Of a DNA stretch of 12,970 nucleotides, positions 1 through 7,386 are shown piece by piece. A model generated the notes under the pieces. That model was not told the origin of the DNA, did not search any database, and saw only the letters and a list, made by a program, of their open reading frames with translations. The stretch is from Roseicyclus sp041163945 (GTDB taxonomy: Bacteria; Pseudomonadota; Alphaproteobacteria; Rhodobacterales; Rhodobacteraceae): positions 1-12,970 of the forward strand of contig JBEAQJ010000007.1 in the NCBI GenBank assembly GCA_041163945.1, read 5' to 3'. The first letter of the stretch is position 1. The number at the start of each line of letters is the position of its first letter. The position numbers and the translations under genes were made by a program.

Positions 1-1195
1 TGGCCCCTACGATCCCCGGCAATGCGGCAGGCAAGATCACCTGCCGCACGGTTTCCGATTTCGTCGCCCCCAGCCCGTAAGAGCCATCGCGCAGCGATTG
101 CGGCACCGCGTTCATGATGTCATCGGCCAGCGAAGAAATGAACGGCACGTTCAAGATGCCGATCACGAGACCCGCTGTCATCACGGACGACCCGGATGTT
201 CCAAGCCCAGTCGGCTCGGCGATGTATTCGCGCAAGAAAGGGCCAACCGTCACCAGCGCGAACAGGCCAAAGACGACCGTCGGAATGCCCGCGATCACCT
301 CGATCAACGGTTTGACGACCGAGCGCACGCGGCCTGACGCGTATTCCGCAAGATAGATCGCCGTGAACAGCCCCAAAGGCACAGCGACCAGCATCGCGAC
401 CAACGTGATGTAGAAGGTGCCCCAAAGCAGCGGCAAAAGCCCAAGCTGGCTGTTGCCCTGAAAGGTCGGTGACCATGTCAGGCCGAACAGGAAATCGGCG
501 AAAGGATACATGGTCGAAAAGCGAAAGGTTTCCGACAGCATCGACAAGACGATGCCGATGGTGGTCAGGATCGCGATGGTCGAAGCCAGCATCAAGATGC
601 CCAGCACGACCGCCTCGACCCGGTTGCGGGCCCGCAGATCGGGCGCTGTCAGCTTGATCGCATAGGCAAGCCCCGCGACGCCGATCAGGATGGTCAAGAT
701 GGCGCGGAACAAGGCGCCGGTGCTGGACAACTCACGGTAGCTTTGGGCGGCTTGCAGCACCTCGGCGGTGACCGCTGCGCCAAGGGCCACGCCGACCTCG
801 GCCAGCCTTGCGCGCACATCATCGGCGCCGACATCAAGGGCCATCGCCTCGTCCGGGCTCAGCAGGCCGGCGGTGATCGCGCCATCGATGCCTTGGGCCA
901 CGCGGCGCACATCGGCCATCAGCAAGATACGTTCGGATTCGGTTTGGAATTGTTCGGCGGGAAAGAACCCGGCCAATTGCCGTTCGATCAGCAGAGGCTG
1001 GGCAATGACCCACAGCGTCAAGACCAGAACCGCTGGCAGAACCGCCCAGATGGCCCCATGCCAGCCATAATAATTCGGCAGCGAATGAAGACGGCGGGCG
1101 TTGCCCTGCGCCATCGCCAATGCGCGCCCACGACCCAACACGAAACCTGCAGCGCCCAAGACCAGCAGCAGCACAATCAGGAATGGGACGGTCAT
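1..1195 (-). CDS. pstC: Phosphate ABC transporter permease PstC, C-terminus cut by window edge
   Basis: Inner-membrane permease of the high-affinity PstSCAB phosphate importer; it pairs with PstA and takes phosphate from PstS. The frame is open from ATG at 1195 to the left edge, giving 398 visible residues. Hydrophobic segments lie at about 2-20, 48-69, 161-181, 193-220, 253-283, 296-320 and 338-355. The transporter permease signature that contacts the ATPase (EAA loop) is at about 358-397, with GSYGLGATKSETVRQVILPA at its core. The long N-terminal part with an extra helix pair and a soluble stretch at about 70-155 matches the extended alphaproteobacterial PstC form (known family trait) rather than the shorter E. 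coli protein. A GAGG ribosome site at 1202-1205 supports the start. It follows pstS by 68 bases, separated by a hairpin. The end of the protein and the downstream genes are outside the window. Confidence 0.95.
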   Translation of the reverse strand, partial: MTVPFLIVLLLVLGAAGFVLGRGRALAMAQGNARRLHSLPNYYGWHGAIWAVLPAVLVLTLWVIAQPLLIERQLAGFFPAEQFQTESERILLMADVRRVAQGIDGAITAGLLSPDEAMALDVGADDVRARLAEVGVALGAAVTAEVLQAAQSYRELSSTGALFRAILTILIGVAGLAYAIKLTAPDLRARNRVEAVVLGILMLASTIAILTTIGIVLSMLSETFRFSTMYPFADFLFGLTWSPTFQGNSQLGLLPLLWGTFYITLVAMLVAVPLGLFTAIYLAEYASGRVRSVVKPLIEVIAGIPTVVFGLFALVTVGPFLREYIAEPTGLGTSGSSVMTAGLVIGILNVPFISSLADDIMNAVPQSLRDGSYGLGATKSETVRQVILPAALPGIVGA

Positions 1196-1217
1196 GGCAC
1201 GCCTCGTGTCGGTCTGG

Positions 1218-1250
1218 AAAACGCCACCCCGAACCCTGTCCGGGGTGGCG
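1218..1250 (-). terminator. Hairpin with T-run between pstS and pstC, likely partial terminator
   Basis: A perfect 10-bp inverted repeat, CGCCACCCCG at 1222-1231 and CGGGGTGGCG at 1241-1250, encloses a 9-base loop. On the minus strand it is followed at once by TTTT (1221-1218). It starts 13 bases after the pstS stop and ends before the pstC ribosome site. This is the form of an intrinsic terminator. As pstC still needs to be transcribed, it probably lets only part of the transcripts through or stabilises the pstS message, which would give more binding protein than permease. The role is inferred. Confidence 0.75.
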
Positions 1251-1263
1251 CGGGATCGTCAGA

Positions 1264-2307
1264 TCAGTTCAGCGGTGCCATGGCAACGCGGTTGCGCACC
1301 ATGTCCTGGGTCGCTGCCAGATCGGGGTCGGCAACGAGGCCATACTGTGCCAGCGGGCCGTTCGGGCCAGCCATGTCGTCGGACACGAAGAACTCGACAT
1401 ACTCGGGCAGGCCGGGGATCACGTCCATGTGGGCCAGCTTGACGTAGAAGAACAGCGGGCGCGACACGGGGTATTCACCCGAGGCAACGCTCTCGGTCGA
1501 GGGCACCACACCGTTCATCGTGGCAACCCGCAGCTTGTCGGTGTTGTTGGTGTAGAACGAGAGGCCGAACACGCCGATGGCGTTACGGTCGTTTTCCAGA
1601 CGCTGCAGCGTTTCGGTGTAGTCGCCGTCGATGTCGACGTTGCGGCCATCGGTGCGCAGGGTCATGCAGGCATCTTCTGCGTCGTCTTCGGACATGCCGC
1701 TGGCGACCATGGCAGCCATTGCGCCGGATTCTTCGCAGCCTGCCACGAGAACGCGGATATCATAGACTTCGCGGGTGCCGTGCTTGGTGCCGGGCGACAG
1801 GACGAGGATGTCTTGCGCGGGCAGGTTGGCGTTGAAGTCGGCCCACTGGGTGTGCGGGTTGTCGACGATGGCGCCATCGACCAGAACCTTCGCGCCGAGT
1901 GCGTTGTAGAAATCGGCGGGGGTAAAGGCGAATTCCGGGCCGTTGATGTCCGAGGCAAAGACGATGCCGTCATAGCCGAAACGGACTTCCATCACCTCGG
2001 CCACGCCGTTCGAGGCGCAGGTGTCGAGGTCGGACTGCTTGATGCGCGACGAAGAGTTCGCGATGTCGATGGTGTTCTCGCCCACGCCTTCGCACAGCAT
2101 CGCGCGGCCAGCGCCCGAGCCACCGCCCTGAACGACGGGGGTGGGGAAGTCGAAGTTTTCGCCAAAGGCTTCGGCCACGATGGTGGCGTAGGGCAGAACG
2201 GTCGACGAGCCAGCGATTTGGACGTTTTCACGGCTTTGCGCGAAGGCGCCGGTGGCCGACACGGCGGCCACGGCAAGGGCCGATACAGAAAGTTTCACGA
2301 GCGACAT
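1264..2307 (-). CDS. pstS: Phosphate-binding periplasmic protein PstS
   Basis: Periplasmic binding protein that captures phosphate and hands it to the PstC-PstA channel. The 347-residue product starts with a signal peptide (Lys5, hydrophobic 7-22, cleavage expected after AFA at 21-23). Phosphate-contacting loops typical of the family are visible: GSSTV at 33-37, GGGSGAGR at 61-68, DIANSSSR at 81-88 and HGTREVYD at 176-183. Four cysteines (72, 97, 191, 214) could form disulfides in the periplasm. The start at 2307 is supported by AGGAGA at 2316-2321, eight bases upstream. It is preceded by a PhoB-type box at 2394-2426, so induction under phosphate limitation is expected. It lies between phoR and pstC, the usual order in alphaproteobacteria. 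The assignment is secure. Confidence 0.97.
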   Translation of the reverse strand: MSLVKLSVSALAVAAVSATGAFAQSRENVQIAGSSTVLPYATIVAEAFGENFDFPTPVVQGGGSGAGRAMLCEGVGENTIDIANSSSRIKQSDLDTCASNGVAEVMEVRFGYDGIVFASDINGPEFAFTPADFYNALGAKVLVDGAIVDNPHTQWADFNANLPAQDILVLSPGTKHGTREVYDIRVLVAGCEESGAMAAMVASGMSEDDAEDACMTLRTDGRNVDIDGDYTETLQRLENDRNAIGVFGLSFYTNNTDKLRVATMNGVVPSTESVASGEYPVSRPLFFYVKLAHMDVIPGLPEYVEFFVSDDMAGPNGPLAQYGLVADPDLAATQDMVRNRVAMAPLN

Positions 2308-2393
2308 GGAAGGGATCTCCTGATTTCGTCACATATCCCGAACGCGACCAAACGCGCGTCCTTGCCCGACCGCCTAAAGGCCCTGCGCAATGC

Positions 2394-2426
2394 TTTTGTG
2401 ACGCTTGCGTAACAGTTTTATGACAA
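2394..2426 (-). promoter_or_regulatory. Pho box: three tandem 11-bp PhoB half-sites before pstS
   Basis: On the minus strand, three 11-base units follow each other without a gap: TTGTCATAAAA (2426-2416), CTGTTACGCAA (2415-2405) and GCGTCACAAAA (2404-2394). Each matches the CTGTCAT-plus-four-A/T-rich pattern of a PhoB half-site at the correct 11-bp period. The box lies about 86 bases before the pstS start and points towards it. I see no convincing -10 element; TTTAGG at 2378-2373 is a weak candidate. Confidence 0.85.
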
Positions 2427-2485
2427 ACTCCACCCAAAGGGGCCGTTTGGGCAGCAAGATATCGCCGTGATGTCATGTGGCCCCG

Positions 2486-3568
2486 TCACACCGCGGGCAA
2501 GACCACGGTAAAGACGCTGCCCTGCCCCAGTTGCGATTCGATGCGCAGACGCCCGCGGTGGCGGTTGACGATATGTTTCACGATGGCCAGGCCCAAACCC
2601 GTGCCACCCATCGCCCGGCTGCGGTGATTGTCGACGCGGTAAAAGCGTTCGGTCAGGCGCGGGATGTGAAGCGGATCGATGCCATCGCCCTGGTCCACGA
2701 CCTGGGTCACCAGAACCGGCCCCTTGATGGCGCCCATGCCCATCTGCCAGCCCATGCGGATCGTCACCGTTTTGCCCGAACCGCCGTATTTCAGCGCATT
2801 CTCGCACAGGTTCAGAAACACCTGCATCAGCTGGTCGCGATCGCCCTTGAGGCGATGGGATTGCACGTTCGGTCCCACGGGCACGCCGGGTTCGACCGGC
2901 AGCAATTCGAACACCAGCGCGCTGCCCTGATCCTCGGCGGCGGGCTTGAGGGCCGCGATCACGCCTTCGATCACGGCTTTCAGATCGACATCGGTGGATG
3001 GGCGCTGGCGTTCTTGCGATTCGACCCGGCTTAACGACAAAAGATCCGACACCAGCCGGTTCATCCGACGCGCCTCGGCCTCCATGATGCCCAGAAAACG
3101 TTCGCGCGCGGCCGGATCATCACGTGCCGGGCCCCGCAAGGTTTCGATAAAGCCCATCACCGCGGTCAGGGGTGTGCGCAATTCATGGCTGACATTCGCC
3201 ACGAAATCGCGGCGCATTTCCTCGGCCTCGTGCAGATGGGTGATATCGGTCAGATGCAAAAGCAGCGCCCGCAGGCCCCGGCCGTTGGCCGCACCGACCG
3301 GGGTGATGGTGACGCGGAACTGGGATTCGCCCGTCTGGTCGTTCAGATGCAGCCGCGATTCCGTTTCCAGGTTCCCCGCCTGCGCGGCTTCGATCGCGGA
3401 CAAAAGCCCCGGCTGGCGCAAGACGGCGGCATAGCTGCGCCCCTCGATCCAATCCCCCAAAAGCCGGCGCGCGGCCAGGTTGGCCTGCGTCACCTGCCCG
3501 GCTTGGGACAGATACAGCATCGGCTCGGGCACGGCCTGCATGATGTCGGTCAGCGTTGCATCCGCCAT
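2486..3568 (-). CDS. phoR: Phosphate regulon sensor histidine kinase PhoR, no membrane segments
   Basis: Histidine kinase expected to phosphorylate PhoB when phosphate is scarce, with PstSCAB and PhoU as the sensing partners. The 360-residue protein has a PAS-like domain at about 5-110, a HisKA phosphoacceptor site NVSHELRTPL with His128, and a catalytic domain with N box (NLCENALKY, 253-261), G1 (DQGDGI, 292-297), F box (ERFYRVD, 307-313) and G2 (GGTGLGLAIV, 321-330). All key residues are present. E. coli PhoR has N-terminal transmembrane helices; none are seen here, and an in-frame stop at 3587-3589 leaves room for only six more codons upstream. It is therefore likely cytoplasmic or held at the membrane by partners. 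A G-rich stretch at 3574-3578 may serve as a weak ribosome site. Its position just upstream of pstS supports the PhoR name over a generic kinase. Confidence 0.9.
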   Translation of the reverse strand: MADATLTDIMQAVPEPMLYLSQAGQVTQANLAARRLLGDWIEGRSYAAVLRQPGLLSAIEAAQAGNLETESRLHLNDQTGESQFRVTITPVGAANGRGLRALLLHLTDITHLHEAEEMRRDFVANVSHELRTPLTAVMGFIETLRGPARDDPAARERFLGIMEAEARRMNRLVSDLLSLSRVESQERQRPSTDVDLKAVIEGVIAALKPAAEDQGSALVFELLPVEPGVPVGPNVQSHRLKGDRDQLMQVFLNLCENALKYGGSGKTVTIRMGWQMGMGAIKGPVLVTQVVDQGDGIDPLHIPRLTERFYRVDNHRSRAMGGTGLGLAIVKHIVNRHRGRLRIESQLGQGSVFTVVLPAV

Positions 3569-3666
3569 GGTCAGCCCCCAAGTGGGTCAGGTGTGGGTGT
3601 GGCTGTGGCGTGATTCGACCAGCCTGGCAATGATCGTCACAGTCCTATCATCTGCAGAAGTTATCT

Positions 3667-3693
3667 TTGCCAAGGAAATTTTTGCGCTATAAC
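3667..3693 (+). promoter_or_regulatory. Candidate promoter for the small plus-strand gene
   Basis: The phoR-to-3760 spacer is divergent and contains an AT-rich patch. TTGCCA at 3667-3672 and TATAAC at 3688-3693 look like -35 and -10 elements, but the 15-base spacer is short. The expected transcript start is near 3700, leaving about 60 bases before the chosen ATG. The rest of the 190-base spacer shows no further clear site; the phoR promoter on the other strand must lie here but I cannot place it. Confidence 0.4.
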
Positions 3694-3759
3694 ATGGATT
3701 GGGTGCGGGCGCTGTCGCCGTGACGCGCGGCCCCCATGTGCGAATGCAAGGTGCCGATA

Positions 3760-4179
3760 ATGACCGGACGTGACAGGCAGACCCTTGCGCAAGCCAGACC
3801 GGACGTGGCCCCTGACATGGCACAGGGGCCGCGGGTCTTGGCTGTCGAGATCGCGCCGGAACTGGTGCTGGCGCTGCCCCGCAACGTGCTGCAACCCGGT
3901 TCCGACATTCGCAGCGTCACGTTGGACGCACTGCCCGATGAACGCCTGACCGGATCGGGGGCGCCGGCGCTCATCCTTTCGCAATTGGTCACACCGGGTT
4001 TCGACGCGCTGGATCTGGCGCGGTTGTTGTCACAAGGCGGCTATCGCGGGCGCTATCTGGCCCTGGTGGACCGCTTGCCGAACCCGACGCTGATCCGGCG
4101 CGAAGTGGCCGCCCAGTCGCCGGGGGTGAATTTCGACGTGATCATCCTGGACGGATCATCGCCACTGCATTCCTTGTGA
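3760..4179 (+). CDS. Conserved-looking small protein, possible degenerate receiver-like fold
   Basis: I do not recognise a named family. From ATG 3760 the product has 139 residues with no signal peptide or membrane helix. The alternation of hydrophobic strands and helices (RVLAVEIAP near the start, then PALILSQLV, then GRYLALVDRLP, ending FDVIILDG) resembles the beta/alpha pattern of response-regulator receivers. No conserved phosphoacceptor aspartate in the usual context is seen, so this is only a fold guess. ATG 3760 is preferred because AAGGTG at 3748-3753 stands six bases before it; the in-frame ATG at 3736 would add eight residues but has no ribosome site. It is the only plus-strand protein gene, divergent from phoR and convergent with the PLP enzyme 28 bases away. 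Codon use is like the neighbours, which supports it being real. Confidence 0.7.
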   Translation: MTGRDRQTLAQARPDVAPDMAQGPRVLAVEIAPELVLALPRNVLQPGSDIRSVTLDALPDERLTGSGAPALILSQLVTPGFDALDLARLLSQGGYRGRYLALVDRLPNPTLIRREVAAQSPGVNFDVIILDGSSPLHSL

Positions 4180-4207
4180 CAGCGGCGTGCGGCGATCCGG
4201 CTTGGGC

Positions 4208-5395
4208 CTAGACGGCGGCCAAACCCGCCTCGAAATCGGCGATCAGCACATCCACGTCTTCGATTCCCACCGAAATGCGGAAAAACCCGTCGGTGATGCC
4301 CAGGGCGGCGCGGCCCTCGGGCGTCAATCCGCGGTGCGAGGATGACGGCGGGTGGCTCAGCGTCGTGCCGACATCGCCCAAGGTCGGTGCAAAGGCCATC
4401 TGCGGCATCGCTTCGACCATGCGGTTGGCCGCGGCCGCATCGCCGTCGATCATGATCGAAACCATGTTGCCATAGCGCCCGGCCAGCAGGGCCTTGGCGC
4501 GCGCATGATCGGGGTGATCGGTGCGACCGGGGTAAAGGACGCGGGCGATCTTGGGCTGGGCGGCAAACCAATCAGCCAGCCGCGCGGCATTGGCCTCGGC
4601 CCGGTCGAAGCGCAAGGGAAAGGTGTAAAGCCCCCGCTCGGCCAGCCAGCATTCATAGGGGCTGGGGGTCAGCCCCGTCGTCACCGCGAAATCATAGATT
4701 TTCTTGGTGTCCGTCGGATCGCGCGCCGCAACATAGCCCAGCGTCACGTCGGAATGTCCCGCCAGCAGTTTTGTGACCGAATGGATCACGATATCGGCGC
4801 CATGATCAAAGGGGCGATAGCCGATCGGCGTGGTAAAGGTGTTGTCCACCGCCACCCGCACGCCTGCCGCTTTGGCAACCGCAAGGATGCCGTCCATATC
4901 GGCCACCCGCAGGGTCGGGTTCGACACCACTTCCAGCAGGATCATCTTGGTTTCGGGCCGAATTGCGGCCTTCAGCGCCGCGGGGTCGGTGGGATCGACA
5001 AGGCTGGTGGCAATGCCAAAGCGCGCCAGATCCTGATGCATCAACCGCAGCGAGCGGCCATAAAGCTGATCGGCGCCGATGATATGGTCCCCTGCCCCCA
5101 ACAGCCCCATGATCGCGGCCGTGACGGCGGCCATGCCCGAGCCCGTGATCAGGCCGCCGCTGGCACCTTCCAGCATGTCGATCTTCTGCGCCAGCAGCGT
5201 GGCGTTGGGATGGCCTTCGCGGGCGTAGGTATAGCCCTGTGCGCGCCCCTCGTACTGGGCGTGCAGCATGTCGATGGAGGGCGAGGCATAGACCACCGAG
5301 GGCTGGATCGGCGTCACCACGGCGCGGCTGACCCCCTCTTTCAGGGGATGGCGGCGCACCAGCGTCTGGGGGCGGTCGTTGCGGCGGTCGGTCAT
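4208..5395 (-). CDS. Cys/Met metabolism PLP-dependent enzyme (transsulfuration family)
   Basis: Member of the cystathionine gamma-synthase/beta-lyase family of PLP enzymes acting on sulfur amino acids in the cytoplasm. The 395-residue length is normal. Family marks are present: GSGMAA at 85-90 for the cofactor phosphate, Tyr112 in LYGRS stacking on PLP, DNTF at 184-187, and the Schiff-base lysine Lys209 in SVTKLLAGHSD. The residue after YG is Arg, where methionine gamma-lyases carry a Cys, so that activity is less likely; synthase, beta-lyase or gamma-lyase cannot be told apart by eye. The frame extends to 5446, but ATG 5395 is chosen because GGAG lies at 5401-5404 and the dyad at 5418-5441 and part of the proA terminator would otherwise be coding. 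It is transcribed behind proA but separated from it by a terminator, so it probably has its own promoter. Confidence 0.88.
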   Translation of the reverse strand: MTDRRNDRPQTLVRRHPLKEGVSRAVVTPIQPSVVYASPSIDMLHAQYEGRAQGYTYAREGHPNATLLAQKIDMLEGASGGLITGSGMAAVTAAIMGLLGAGDHIIGADQLYGRSLRLMHQDLARFGIATSLVDPTDPAALKAAIRPETKMILLEVVSNPTLRVADMDGILAVAKAAGVRVAVDNTFTTPIGYRPFDHGADIVIHSVTKLLAGHSDVTLGYVAARDPTDTKKIYDFAVTTGLTPSPYECWLAERGLYTFPLRFDRAEANAARLADWFAAQPKIARVLYPGRTDHPDHARAKALLAGRYGNMVSIMIDGDAAAANRMVEAMPQMAFAPTLGDVGTTLSHPPSSSHRGLTPEGRAALGITDGFFRISVGIEDVDVLIADFEAGLAAV

Positions 5396-5417
5396 GGGAA
5401 CTCCATCGGATCTGAAC

Positions 5418-5441
5418 GCGAATTTTCGCAAGGAAATTCGC
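5418..5441. promoter_or_regulatory. Perfect dyad before the PLP enzyme gene, candidate operator
   Basis: GCGAATTT at 5418-5425 and AAATTCGC at 5434-5441 form perfect 8-bp arms around an 8-base spacer. A second dyad, GCGAA/TTCGC (5418-5429), is nested in it. The site lies 23-46 bases upstream of the start codon and has no T-run, so an operator is more likely than a terminator. Size and A/T-rich flanks would suit an Lrp/AsnC-type regulator, but that is a guess from general knowledge of such sites. Confidence 0.55.
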
Positions 5442-5444
5442 ACC

Positions 5445-5464
5445 AAAGCCCTTTCAAGGGCTTT
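5445..5464 (-). terminator. Hairpin abutting the proA stop codon
   Basis: AAAGCCCTT at 5445-5453 and AAGGGCTTT at 5456-5464 are perfect complements, in practice an 8-bp stem with a four-base loop. On the minus strand it begins directly after the proA TAG (5465-5467). Only the TTT inside the stem stands for a T-tail, so termination may be incomplete. It separates the proline operon from the PLP enzyme gene. Confidence 0.7.
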
Positions 5465-6745
5465 CTAGGGTCGGATCGTGCCGTTGCCGGTCACGAGATA
5501 TTTGAACGAGGTCAGCTGTTCCGCCCCAACGGGCCCACGGGCGTGCAGCTTGCCCGTGGCGATGCCGATCTCGGCCCCCATGCCGAATTCGCCGCCATCG
5601 GCAAACTGGGTCGAGGCGTTGCGCATCAAGATGGCACTGTCCAGTTCGGCAAAGAATTGCGCGGCTGCGCCATCATCTTCGGTGATGATGCTTTCGGTGT
5701 GGCCCGAGCCAAAGCGCCGGATATGGGCGATGGCGCTGTCGATGTCATCGACCACGCGGGCCGCGATGATACTGTCGAGATATTCGTGCCCCCAATCGGC
5801 ATCCGACGCGGGCACCACGCCGGGCAGGCCCTGCAGGCCCGCATCCCCGCGCACCTCGACACCGGCCGCGATCAATGCCGCGATCACGGCACGGCCAATG
5901 GGTTCCAGCGCATCGCGGTGGATCAACAGACATTCCGCCGCACCGCACACGCCCGTCCGGCGCGTCTTAGCGTTCAGCGTGACCTTCAACGCCTTGTCCA
6001 GATCGGCATTGGCATCGATGTAGACATGGCAGATGCCTTCCAGATGGGCAAAGACGGGCACGCGCGCCTCGGCCTGCACAAGGCCCACCAACCCCTTGCC
6101 CCCGCGCGGCACGATCACATCGACATGATCGGTCATCGTCAAAAGCGCACGCACCGCCGCGCGGTCGCGCGTCGGCACAAGCTGCACCGCGTCTTCGGGC
6201 AGGCCCGCATCCGCCAGACCTTCGCGCAGGCAATCGACCAGCGCGGCCGAGGACCAAAGGCTTTCCGACCCGCCGCGCAAGATCACGGCATTGCCCGATT
6301 GCAGGCACAGCGCCCCGGCATCCGCCGTCACGTTGGGCCGGCTTTCGTAAATCACACCGATCACCCCCAAGGGTGTGCGCACGCGCGCGATATGCAGCCC
6401 GTTGGGCCGGTTCCAGTCCGCGATCACCTGGCCCACCGGATCGTCCTGCGCGGCCACCGCGCGCAGGCCTTCGGCGATGGCCGCCAGCCGCGCCGGCGTC
6501 AGTTCCAGCCGGTCGAGCATGGCCGCCGACAGGCCCTTGGCCCGGGCGTATTCCATGTCGCGCGCATTGGCCGACAAGATGTCGGGCTGGCGTTCGTCGA
6601 TAAGCCGGGCCGCCGTTTCCAGCGCTTGGCGTTTGGCCAGGCTGCTGGCGGTTGCCAGTTGCGTGGCTGCCGCCCGCGCGCGTTGGCCCATCGCCTGCAT
6701 CTGGGCCGCGATGTCGGCAGGGCCGTCTTGGGTCGGGTCTTGCAT
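5465..6745 (-). CDS. proA: Gamma-glutamyl phosphate reductase ProA
   Basis: Second enzyme of proline synthesis: NADPH-dependent reduction of glutamyl 5-phosphate to glutamate 5-semialdehyde, which cyclises to pyrroline-5-carboxylate. The 426-residue protein has the usual length and the aldehyde-dehydrogenase-like fold. Visible marks are VIYESRPNVTADAGALCLQS (131-150), the nucleotide-binding PRGGKGLV (213-220), and the catalytic Cys267 in RTGVCGAAE. The C-terminal FGMGAEIGIATGKLHARGPV stretch is also typical. The start at 6745 has AAAGG at 6752-6756. It follows proB with one extra gene in between and a 69-base gap, and is closed by the hairpin at 5445-5464. Co-transcription with obgE and proB is likely. 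Its partner ProB is in the same cluster, which fits channelling of the unstable phosphate intermediate. Confidence 0.97.
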   Translation of the reverse strand: MQDPTQDGPADIAAQMQAMGQRARAAATQLATASSLAKRQALETAARLIDERQPDILSANARDMEYARAKGLSAAMLDRLELTPARLAAIAEGLRAVAAQDDPVGQVIADWNRPNGLHIARVRTPLGVIGVIYESRPNVTADAGALCLQSGNAVILRGGSESLWSSAALVDCLREGLADAGLPEDAVQLVPTRDRAAVRALLTMTDHVDVIVPRGGKGLVGLVQAEARVPVFAHLEGICHVYIDANADLDKALKVTLNAKTRRTGVCGAAECLLIHRDALEPIGRAVIAALIAAGVEVRGDAGLQGLPGVVPASDADWGHEYLDSIIAARVVDDIDSAIAHIRRFGSGHTESIITEDDGAAAQFFAELDSAILMRNASTQFADGGEFGMGAEIGIATGKLHARGPVGAEQLTSFKYLVTGNGTIRP

Positions 6746-6814
6746 CTTGGGCCTTTGGCGGTTTGGAACGGGCAGGATATGCCTATTTGCGGAAAGATGA
6801 AGGGCCAGGCCCGA

Positions 6815-7375
6815 TCATGGGTCCGGCGCCTCGGCGCGGTTGGTCAGCGTGTAGTCGCGGTCGATCGCAAAGATGCGCAGATCGGCCGCCCCTTGCGCCA
6901 TCGCCGCATCGGCCAAGGCCAGCGCCTCGGCGCCGTCTTGGCGGCTGGCCAAGGTCACGAACCGGCCGGGCGTGTTCACGCTTTCATAGGCGCGCGCGCC
7001 CTCGAATGCGAGCGGGCCGTCGCCATAGCCCACCACCAAAAGCCGCCCGTCCGCCAGATCGGGGCGCGCGCGGCTGTCGGGGGTCAGGTGCAGCACCATC
7101 TGGCCCACGCGGATGCGATAGTCGATGAAATGGATGCGCCGACCGGCCGATTGGCTGGCACGATGCGTCAGGTCGGCGCGCCAGCCCGCGATCGCGCCCT
7201 CATCGGCCCAAAGCTGATGCGACAACAACGCATCGGCATCGTCCAACGGGCGATAGCGATCCAGGAACACAAGGCCCCGATGCTGCGCCAGCACCGGCTT
7301 CAGGCGGTTCACATGGTCAAAGTAATGGGGCATGTGCCCCGGCTTTGGCTGAACGTCGAAGAAAAGACCGTGCAT
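6815..7375 (-). CDS. ABM-like dimeric alpha/beta-barrel protein, two half-domains
   Basis: A 186-residue protein without signal peptide or membrane helix. The first half (about 1-91) has the pattern of antibiotic biosynthesis monooxygenase (ABM) domains: a strand MHGLFFDV, a helix with HYFDHVNRLKPVL, a strand GLVFLDRY, then SHQLWADEGAIAGWRAD and a final HFIDYRIRV. The second half (about 110-176) repeats the plan more loosely (RLLVVGYGDG, then FVTLASRQDG, then LRIFAIDRDY). Proteins of this fold act as small oxygenases, isomerases or haem-binding enzymes, but no catalytic residue can be assigned, so no function is claimed. The gene starts 11 bases after the proB stop, and the G-rich stretch AGGGGCAGGGG in the gap serves as ribosome site, so it is very probably co-translated with proB. 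Its role next to proline synthesis is unknown. Confidence 0.85.
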   Translation of the reverse strand: MHGLFFDVQPKPGHMPHYFDHVNRLKPVLAQHRGLVFLDRYRPLDDADALLSHQLWADEGAIAGWRADLTHRASQSAGRRIHFIDYRIRVGQMVLHLTPDSRARPDLADGRLLVVGYGDGPLAFEGARAYESVNTPGRFVTLASRQDGAEALALADAAMAQGAADLRIFAIDRDYTLTNRAEAPDP

Positions 7376-7386
7376 CGCCCCTGCCC

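Noticed and set aside
2433..2484. Inverted repeats after phoR (CCCAAA/TTTGGG and GGGGCC/GGCCCC)
   Set aside because: Stems are short or far apart and no T-run follows, so a terminator call is not justified.
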